Of a stretch of 18,575 bases of DNA, positions 6,789-16,700 are shown piece after piece; position 1 is the first letter of the stretch, and each line of letters starts with the position of its first letter. The stretch spans positions 1 to 18,575 of the forward strand of contig UQTN01000034.1 in the NCBI GenBank assembly GCA_900543945.1, in the 5' to 3' direction. A program made the position numbers and the translations under genes. The stretch is from an uncultured Collinsella sp. (GTDB lineage Bacteria; Actinomycetota; Coriobacteriia; Coriobacteriales; Coriobacteriaceae). The notes beneath the pieces were generated by a model that saw nothing but the letters and a program-made list of their open reading frames with translations, was not told the DNA's origin and did no database searches.

Positions 6789-6802
6789 GAGAGGGGGCGC
6801 AC

Positions 6803-7747
6803 ATGGAGAAGCGAGAGAAGCAGCAGGATGCCGAGCGCGAGCAGCTGGCAAAAAGCAAGAGCCTAGCCAAGAATAAGCTGGTTGTGGCAGCAATCGCACT
6901 TGCTTGCGCCGTGGCGCTCGTGACGGGTGGTTACTTTACCTATTCCGCCTACACCGCCAACGGATTTCTAAAGTCCGTCGCCGCAACGGGCACCGCGCAG
7001 AGCCTGTTTGCGAGCGACCTGCTCACGGGCTATATGAGTGCGCCTGGCAACGACGAGCTCGACCGCGCCCAGCGCTCCGTTACGGTATATCCCAACAACA
7101 AGCAGTGCAGCTTCACCTTTAGCATCTATAACTATTTGCTGAGCAACAGCAACTTCTGCAACGATAAAAACGTGACGTATACCTTGACGGTCGAGGGGTA
7201 TGGGCTCGATGGTGCCACGTGGAGCTATGCGCCCCAACCCGCCGGAAACGTCAAGCTTCCGGAGAATCAGCCTACCAAGAACGATTACACCGTGACCTTT
7301 CCTGAGGACAAGTTGGGACATGCCTACTTTGTGATTAAGGCCATGGTTGTTTCGAAGGAGAGCCCCGGCACCGAGCTCACCTGTCTGGCGGCGAAAGTCG
7401 TGCCGTCAAAGAAGGCCGAGGTCAAAACCGCTGCGGTTGAGGGCGCGCTGGTTGATGAGGCTGGCAAGTTTGCTGATTACGCTGCGTACAACTACCGTGT
7501 GACGGTTACGGGCGCACCGGCAAACGTCACGCTCACGTGGGGGGAGAACGTGGAGATCGATCCGTTCTTCGAGACCAACCATGGCGCGACGGTGGATGCT
7601 GCAGCTCGCAAGGCTACGTTCACCATGGAGCCGGGTTCGATGGTCGTCAACTTTTACCGAGCGGACGGCAAAACGCCCGGTGGCTGGGGTGACCTGGGCA
7701 TTAGCGTGAGCGGAACTACCCTGACGGGCACGACGGAGACTCAATAA
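6803..7747 (+). CDS. Membrane-anchored surface protein 3, family not recognised
   Basis: The 314-residue protein starts with a highly charged helix (MEKREKQQDAEREQLAKSKS). A membrane segment at about 26-46 ends in TGGYFTYSAYTANG, again a small-residue, aromatic-Phe junction as in TasA/camelysin-type precursors. Two beta-rich stretches follow: one around residues 85-215 with C-x-F-T-F and VTYTLTVEGYG strands, and one around 230-305 (NYRVTVTGAPANVTLTW). The end, GISVSGTTLTGTTETQ, has no anchor. The ribosome site is strong: a purine run AGGAGAGGGGG at 6787-6797 overlaps the previous stop. A gap of 40 bases precedes the giant surface gene. The role as a membrane-tethered subunit or partner of the giant protein is inference from topology and position. 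Confidence 0.82.
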   Translation: MEKREKQQDAEREQLAKSKSLAKNKLVVAAIALACAVALVTGGYFTYSAYTANGFLKSVAATGTAQSLFASDLLTGYMSAPGNDELDRAQRSVTVYPNNKQCSFTFSIYNYLLSNSNFCNDKNVTYTLTVEGYGLDGATWSYAPQPAGNVKLPENQPTKNDYTVTFPEDKLGHAYFVIKAMVVSKESPGTELTCLAAKVVPSKKAEVKTAAVEGALVDEAGKFADYAAYNYRVTVTGAPANVTLTWGENVEIDPFFETNHGATVDAAARKATFTMEPGSMVVNFYRADGKTPGGWGDLGISVSGTTLTGTTETQ

Positions 7748-7787
7748 CTCTGGAAGCGGAGTTTTTAGGATAAGAGGTACGGAATCG

Positions 7788-10700
7788 ATGAGAACGGCAA
7801 AGCGCATACTCGCAGAGTTCATGACGGTGGTCATGGTGCTCCAAGCATGCTCGCCCACGGTGGTTGCTGTGGCGGCAGGCTGGCAGAACATCTCGAACGA
7901 GATTGCTGCCGCATCTGCGAAGGCGTTGGATACTGCCGAGGGCGGCGAGACCAACGGCGATGTCACGATCGGGTCTGGGTCGAGTGATACCGGTGCCGAC
8001 AGCGACAGTGCTGGGGATGACGCGGCGAAGGATGACGCTGCAGCAGGCGATACCACCGATAGCGCCATGGGTTCCGATTCCACGGGCGACCAGACGGAAG
8101 GCGACGATGCCGCTGACGATGCCGCCGCTGACGACGCCGAGCAAGATGCCGATGATGCGACTTCGGAGGACGCTGAGGCCCAGGCGGGTGCGACGATCAC
8201 GGATTTGAAAAAGCTTGTCGAGCTGCTCAAGGCTAATGGTGCGGAAAACATCGTGCTCAAAGAAGATAACAGTGGAATCAAAAGCCTCAATGTCAAGTCG
8301 TCGGAGGCGTTCGCCGCCCTGTCTAACGCCGACGCTTCGCTTTACTATGATGCGCAGATCAAGGTTATCATCACGGGCGATGCGAAGCTCACCGAGTCGG
8401 CTAATAACGGCATGTCTTTCCAGGGCTTTGGCAGCGATGAGCATCCGTTTGAAGGCAGGATCTATAGGTCGCTGAATGGCGCTGATAGTCCCGTCGAGCT
8501 CACGACTGATCGGACGGTTTTTAATAGCCTCAAGCTGACCGACCAAAACAATATGGTCAAGATGAAGTGGGTGGGCGCGACTAGCTATAGCGCGCCGATG
8601 GTCGCTTCGAAGGTCAGCGGTGCGGAAAACAGCGAAGAGAGTAAGACGCTTAACGCGTCGGTTGACATCGCGGGTCCCGTTGATAAGAAGGATGATACGA
8701 CTTCCGTCTTGACGGCACCCCTCCTGGGTGAGACGACGGGCTATCTTGCTGCGAAAGTTACCTATAGCTTCACCGGTTCCCACAAGATTCTCAAGGTGAA
8801 TGCGACGGGCAACATTGGCTTGATTGGTAACACGGTCGAAAGCGGGGCCTTGACGGTTGAGTCCGTCACGTTCCCCAACGATCTGGCCTCAGGCGGAACC
8901 GTCGAAACGAGCTCTGACAACGCTGGGCTGCTCGTAGGCGAAGTCAAGGACGGTGCGACCCTGAGCGTCGGCACCCTGACCAATGTTCCCGCCGCCACCG
9001 TCCAGTCCACGAGCGGCTTTGCCGGTGGCGTTGTAGGCCTCGTTGGCTCGAGTGCAGGTGCCATGGTCAACGTCACGGAGGCTCTCGACCTACACGCGCT
9101 CACCGTCAAGGGCACCACCGCCAGCGGCGGTTTTATCGGCAAGGCAGCCAACCTCACGCTTACCGTGGGTACGGATAACAGCGGAAAAGACGCCTCGGGC
9201 AATGCCATCACCATCAAGCCTGCACGCGCGGTTGGGTCATCATCGGCCGGCACGTATGCAGGTGGCCTTATCGGCGACGCCTCGTTTGCCGGCAAGTTCA
9301 CCATCAATGGCGACATCTTCGACTTTGGCGAGGGCGTGGATCTCAGCGTATCCAACACGAGCGTCGCTCCTTCTGCCGGCGGACTGTTCGGCGAGCTCGA
9401 CATCTCGAACGGCGATGTGACCGTCAGCGGCGGATCGTATACAAGTACGTTGCAAAACGGAACGGACAACAACAATAGCGTGCGCGGCAACTACGGCGGC
9501 TTGGTGGGCAAGCTGTGGGGCAGGAAGGATGGCGAGGCACTGCGTGCGTTCACGGTGCAGGATGGCGCCGCGGTGTCGTTTGGCGTGGGCTCCAACGGCA
9601 AGCTCACCTATGCGGGCGGCCTGGTAGGCTACCTTGGCGAAGGCAACGGGAGTCCCAACGAGTCTGCCGTGGTCATTGATGACGCAACGGTGACATGTGC
9701 AACATCGGGCTACGCCAGCAATAGTGGCAAGTATGGCGGTGCCGTGGGCGTCGTGGACACAAAAAACGTTCTAGAAGTGCGCGGCCTAAAGGTCGAAACC
9801 GCCGGCAACGCCACCATCGGCGGCTCGAACGGCGGCTTTGCCGGAGTCGTCGGATCGTCGTGGCGCGGCATCGTTAAGTTCAGCGGTGTCACCGATCTGT
9901 CGGACGCCAGATTCGCGGAAAACGACCACACCGCGCAGCTAGTCTATGAGAACTTCAACTCACTCATTTTTGCCGCGGGTAGCGGAAGCGACGGCGGTGC
10001 CACCGCAGGCGATATCACAAAATGGCAATACAAGCGCCCCACCACTCAGGTCAAGATTGATGACATCTACAGCTATGGTCAGGTCATTCGCCTGGGCAGT
10101 GGGCTGAGCAATGATCTCATCACCATCAACGATTCGCACCAGTGTATCTTTAAATCGAACCTCGTAAAAACTGGTGGCGCCTTTGTGCTGGCAGGCGTCG
10201 ACGATTTCGCAAAGCTGGCGATCACCTGGCAAACGAGCGGGTACTTCTCCGCCGTGGAGGACGTTGCGGATGACAATTTCGCTCAGATTCCTTCGACGAA
10301 CATCACGCTCTCTGCAGACATCAACCTTTCCGGCACAGGTCTTACCGGCCTTACCAAAGACCGACAGCCCAAAGAGCAAGCCGGCGTTAACGAGAACAAC
10401 CACAGCTTTACCGCCACGCTCAACGGCAACGGTCACACCATAAGTCTGGCGGTGGGCGAGCCTTACGGCATGCGCGGCAATAGCGAGGTCAGTGCCACCA
10501 GTGATGGCAACGGCAAAATCTATCGCCACGGCCGCCTGGGCTTGTTCGCAGCAATCAACGGCGCAACTGTCTCCGACGTCACAATCGCCGGCTCTATGAA
10601 GTTCGATAACGGCGCGGCCATTGATGCCGGATCGCTTGCGGGCACCATTGCGGGCGGTCTGACGCTGTCTGGCGCAACGTGCAAAACGAATATCGCGTGC

Positions 10701-13700
10701 GATGATACGTTCGCTAACGATGTGAACATTAACGATGTGAACATTGGTGGTATTGCGGGCAGCGTGTCGACAGCTTCCACGGTTACGTTTGGGGGCAGCA
10801 GCAAGGCTCAAGCGACCATCGCTGCAACTAAAACGCTTAACGGCAATATTCGCATTGGCGGCGCCATCGGCTATGTGGGCGATTATGCCTCGACATTCAA
10901 TGTTACGGGTCTCGAAGCCGGCGGCAAAATCGAAACCGGCAATTGCGCCAGCGGCAAGATTGCCCAAGTTGGTGGCCTTATCGGCTGCATCGCACAGGGT
11001 AAACAAGAAAACGTGACAAACAAGACCAATGTGGCGACCGTCAACATCGCAGGGTTGGTGTTCGATTCGTTCGCCATGAGCGTCGGCAAAAACGGCGATA
11101 AGCTCAATGGCGCGGGCGGTCTCTTGGGTTATAGCTGGGGCAACGCGGTCGTAACTATCGGAGATAACAGCGTTAACAAGGATGTAAACTCCTATGCTCT
11201 GAGAACAACCAAGGCCTCAATAACTGCGGAGAATTCCAAGGAGCTCGGCGGTCTTGTATACGCCGCTAGTGGCCACTGGGTCATCAACGACTATGCCATC
11301 GACCTTTCGGGTGCAACCATTAACGCGAGCAACGCCGAGATGTTGGGCTTGCTCGTCGGCCGTGGCAGCAGGGTAGCCGACGGAATATACGGTTCCGAGC
11401 CGTATGCGGGATTATATCTAGAAGATAAGGCTTATTGGGGTACTGCCTATAGGGTCGAAGGCATTCATGTTGCGGAAGCTAAGTCCATAAAGAAGTTTGA
11501 TGAATGGGTTGGCGACGGCAGGAAGCCAGGCAGCAAGCTAATCGATGCCGAATGGAACACTGTCGTTTCACTTCACACCAAAGACGACGTTAATAATGGC
11601 AAGCTCGACATGAGCGGAAATCCGGGAAGCGATAACAGCTATCACAATCGAACGGATTTCGGCAACTCACGCAAAACCAACGCTTGGACGAGGTATTACT
11701 ACAATCTTGACAAGGCGTATACGGTAGTAGGCAGCAACTCAAAAAATAGTAGTGCGAGCAGCTGGATGGACCGCCCGGAGTACTTGTTGCTTTGGTGTGC
11801 ATGCCTGTATGCCCCGCCTGCAATTCAGGGCTATATCATTCCGGGAAATCGTGAGATTTTCAAAGGAAACAATATTGGTACGAACGGTTCCGAGGGCGTG
11901 GCTATCAACCTAGAGGGATACAGCTTCTACCCCACCAACCCCACCAGTAATTCCACGGTAACGGTAAAAAACGCAACCATTACGTTCCATTATTCCGATA
12001 TTAAAGCTGAGCAAGAAGGCAATAAAAAGAATAACGAAGCCACGCAGCACGAGAATATGCACTGCGCTCTCATCCGAACTCACACGGGCGATCTTAAGGT
12101 TGAGAATGTCACGCTTGCTGGTACCGTGGGCTCTGTTGTGAGCGATTGGGGAAGCTCGTCTGGCGCGCTTGTGTGTCGCTATATCTACGGACCCGTCAAA
12201 AAAACCAATGTGGCACAAATCACGATAAACGGTTTAGTGCTCGATGGTCTTGCGGTCGATGGTGTGACGAACGCCACCCAATACGCTCCACTGCTAATCA
12301 ACCAGATGCAGACCCTTGTAAACCTTGATGCGAAGAATATCTCGGTAACCGATTCGTACAATAACGGTACGAAAAAAAAGATTGCAGCTACAAGCTTGTT
12401 TGGCGAGCTCGGCGTGGGAGATAAGGCCAATCAGGTCATAGCGAAGTTTGAGAAAATAAGCTTGCCCAGCCAAACGGACAATTCGATTTTTACCCACGCG
12501 AGCCTGCTGGAGAGCTTTGGCTACGCGACCGGCGGCACGGGCTCGGCGGACTATACCTTTACAGCAGATGCCGCTCAAAATGACAAGGTGACCTACGGAT
12601 CCGAAATTGATAGGAAAGGCACGGAGTACTCCGGCAAGCAGCTTTGGTATTACGATGAAGCGACGTATGGCACCCCTAACGGCTTGGTGAAGGCTGGGGA
12701 TAAGACGGCGAATGTCGATGCCCCGGTGTTCGGTGACTATCTTCCTTATGTTTATAAGGGGAAGGCCACCGAGAGCAATGTCCAGTACCACGAAATAAAA
12801 GTCAACCAGCGTATTCCAAAGCTGATAACGGGATGTGGTACATATGGCGATCCGTATACCGTTAAGGACGCGACGGAGATGAACGCCATCGCCAACTACA
12901 TCAACAATAGCGTGGCATTGGATGGCTGGGAAGTCACCATTGCCGCTGACCAGAGTGCGCTTTGCACTCGCCGCAGCGACCAATCGACCAACAATGAGGT
13001 TACGTACGTCTATAAGCAGGCAAACGGTACTGATAAAAAATGGGAGAGGAAGATCGGCGATAAGACCGATCCCGAGCAGACGCTGAGCGACGAAACCGTG
13101 CGCCGCTATATACAGAGTGCGTATTACAGCATAGAGCCTGACAAAGATAGTAAGATTACCGTCGATGCGGCATCGTTTGGCGGGTTTGGCAACAAGGCCA
13201 ATCCGTTCCGCGGTGTTATCGTTGGCGATCTGGGCGCCTCGACTGCAACAATTGAGATTGAAAACAACAAGGGCGAGCTTCGCGGCCTGGTTCCCTATAG
13301 CTATGGCAGCGTGGTACGCAACCTCAACATCAATTATGTGAACGAGTCGGCGGCGATTACTTATTCTGCCAAGGACGCCGACGGTGCCCCAACGGCGTTC
13401 TTTGGTGGCGTTATCGGCTGCATCCTTGGTGGCGATAACATTATCGATGGCGTGGTCGTAAATGGGGCGACGGCCGATAACCCCACAACTGGCTTTACGG
13501 TTACTGGTGGCGGAACTAAGTCACATCTTGTTCCCGTCGGCGGTTACGTTGGTGCCATTGCGGGCGGCGGTGTGATCTTCCGCAATATGTCAGGGACGTC
13601 TTGGCGCGCTGGAACCAGCGACAAGTCTCAGGGGCTTGGAACGGGCAACTTCCGGCAGTACGACAATCCCTACGTTGGCCGTGTGATTGATGGCTATGCC

Positions 13701-16700
13701 TTTAGCGAGGGCTGCAAAGTCGAAAACGGTAACGCTAGCTACAAGATCAACGAGCTCACAAACAAGGGAACCGCCTGCGTCACTACCACGGGCACCGACA
13801 ACAAGTATATCGGCACTGATGCCGAGGCACCCGTGACCACGGTGGAAAACGCCCAGGGCCTTTTGGTGCTCTCGGCCATCATTAGCTCGGGTGCGGGTGC
13901 TGGAGCGGCACATACCGACTACGCTAATTATGGCGTGTTCCGCGGCTCCAAGGCGTACTGGGGCAGCGATAAGCAGGACCCGGCGATAAACGGCTACCTG
14001 TTTGGCAACAAGGAATATGGTAAGGTGCGAAATGCCAGCTACGACTGCGTGGGCAAGCCTGCGAGCGCTGCCGGCGATTTCGAAACCGCCAAAAACGATG
14101 ACCAGAAGGCCCCGGGCAAACAGGGGTGGCACGGCCCGCTCGACCATGATGACGATGTAAATTCGCCCTACCTGGTGGCGTCCTACGCTGCCGACTACCA
14201 AACGGGCTACGTGTGCGCGTCGAAATCTATCGGCATGAGCCTGGAGTTCAAGGAAAATGCCACCTACGATATGACCGGCTACGGCACGGGATACGTGGGC
14301 CTTAGCGGCCGTTACTATTCCAATGCTTGCAGCTCGAACGAGGCGTCCACCGATCGCGACCGCATCACGCCGCACGTGGCAACGATCGACGGCAACGGGG
14401 CCACCATCACGGTAGGCGCCAAAGATGCCACTTACGGCGTCGTCGAATATGCCGATGACGACTATAAGGTCTCGGGCGTGGGCGGCCTATTCAGCACCGT
14501 GATGTTCACCTCAACCAATGTGGGGCAGAGCGTCACCGCGAATGACGGCGCTCAGGTCAAAGACCTTACCTTTAGTAACTGCAACGTATCGCTCACGTAC
14601 AAAGACGCCAACGGTAGCATTGCCTCGGGACCGGCATCGAACGACCTCATCGGCACCGGCCTATTGGCGGGCGCAACGGCCAACTACGACGGCAACACGC
14701 GTGGCGTCTACCGCAACGTACAGATGAAGAACTGCACCGTGTTGGGCGCAAAGAGCGTAGGAGGGCTTCTTGGCAGCTCGGGCCGTACCAGCCGAAGGAC
14801 GGATAACGACGTGACCTATATGGTCAATTTCGGCTCCGGCACGCAGGCGCCCGCGAATCTCTATGACTGCTCATACAGTGGCCTTAGCGTCACGGGCGAG
14901 AAGTACGTTGGCGGCTATGTGGGTGCGATCGCCTCGCCGTGCAGCGTGTGGACAACCGCGGCCACGGGGGTATACGAGAAGACTATTGGCAAAAACTCGA
15001 CCATAACCGCCACGGGAACAACACCCTACGTGGGCGGCGTGTTCGGTTATACCTCCAGTAACGTATCGGTGAACACCAAAATTGGCATCACGGAAGCCGT
15101 CGCATCGAGCACGGCAGTCATCTCTGGGGTAAATGTACTCGCCACCGGGTCGAACACCGATAAGTACATGGGCGCCGGCGGTGTGGTCGGAAGCGCCTAT
15201 AGAGGCGTTATTTCTATAAGCAACGTGCGCATTGATGCCGGAGGCGATGCCAAGAGCGCCATCATCGGCGATGCCACCGGAACGAACAATAGCATCCGTA
15301 ATGCGGGCGGCTTGATTGGCGAGGTCACGAGCAGTGGCAGCCCCAACACGTACTGGTTTGAGGACTGTAGCGTCGAGAATATCAACATTGCCGGCACCGA
15401 CCAATGCTCGGGCGGACTTATCGGCTACTACTTCAGCAATGTGAACATAGCCTGCAACAATATCGCGATTGAGTGCGCCACGATCAAGGGCAGGTGGAGC
15501 GGCGGTCTACTTGGCGCGATTAACAGCGGTGCCGACGTCATCAACGTCACCAACACAAAGGTATCTAACACAACGTTTGGCGGAACCTCCAACGGCGGCA
15601 TTGCGGGCGACGGACGCGGCCAGTTCCATCTGGTAAACGTGCTCATGGACAGCAATACCTACAAATTGGGCTCTAAGCAGGGCGTGCTCTTAGGCGAGGT
15701 TGACACAAACGGCTATAGCCTCTCCGCAGCGGGCGTGAACGTAAAGCTCGGCAACGGCAAGACCACGCGTGATCTGCCGCCGATGGTTTACACGACCAAT
15801 ACGGCCGCCGTAAACAGGAAGACCTACATCGCGTTCGGCGACTATAAGGACACGCTGCGCGCGCCCGACGAGGGCACCACGCTCTACGGTGCGGACGATA
15901 CCGCTACCACGGCGGCAAGCCCGTACGTGACCACGAGCCCCGTAAGCACGCTGGCGGTGCGTGCCTCCGACAACGACACCACCGATCGCTACCTGTTTGG
16001 CGACGGCGCCACCATCGACACCGCGGCGACCGTCCAGAGCGAGGCAGGCACCGGTGTTGCCGATCGCTACACCTACACGAATATCGGCGGCATTAATGAC
16101 AACGGCGCCTATCAAAATAAGTCGAGCTACGATGCCTCATCCGTGGCCAGTAAGTTCAATTCGAATAATGATACAAGCAGCAACCAAGCCACAACGGATT
16201 TCTCCGTTTTGGTGATCTCTGGCAACGACAACACGACGGTCAAGAGCTATCTAAACATCGTCACGAACGGCGGCTTCTCCGATGCCTGCAGATTGAATAA
16301 CGAGAATGGCACCAATCCGCACGTGACGGCCAAAGCAGAGGTTTTCCAACTCAAGGACGGTGTGTTCGTTAAGGACGATGACGCGTCGAACAATCCCACG
16401 CTTCGCGTGGTGAACAACGGCAAGAACAACATGTCGTTTAGCCCAAGCTCCGATTGGGATAACGGCAAGGGTCGCTTTACGCTCCTGACCGTCACCTTTA
16501 CCGAGGCGGGTCAGAGCTACAACGTTCAGGTGCCGATCATCGTTAAGCGCAAGCTCGAGATCGATTTCACTGCAACGTATGATTACGGCACTAAGTTTAA
16601 AGAAAGCGACTACGCTAACCTTGGAAAAGATGCACACGTGCTTACGAGCTTTGGCGAGCCGATGACGGGTCTGCTTACCTGGACATACAATTCTGCCAAT

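Noticed and set aside
5589..6899. Long open frame of 436 codons on the minus strand
   Set aside because: It lies opposite surface proteins 1-3, which have ribosome sites, membrane helices and operon spacing. Its translation is compositionally odd (Val/Arg/Leu-rich, no recognisable domain).
4857..7747. Type IV pilin subunits
   Set aside because: There is no prepilin peptidase motif (Gly followed by Phe-Thr-x-x-Glu), and the hydrophobic segment starts too far from the N-terminus without Glu5.
7716..8783. Minus-strand open frame of 355 codons opposite the start of the giant gene
   Set aside because: It is the antisense of the signal peptide and acidic linker. The GC-rich codon pattern keeps the opposite frame open, and no motif or ribosome site supports it.
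9960..11006. Minus-strand open frame of 348 codons inside the giant gene
   Set aside because: It runs antisense to GLUG repeats. Arg/Ala-rich, with no motif, and no ribosome site was evident.
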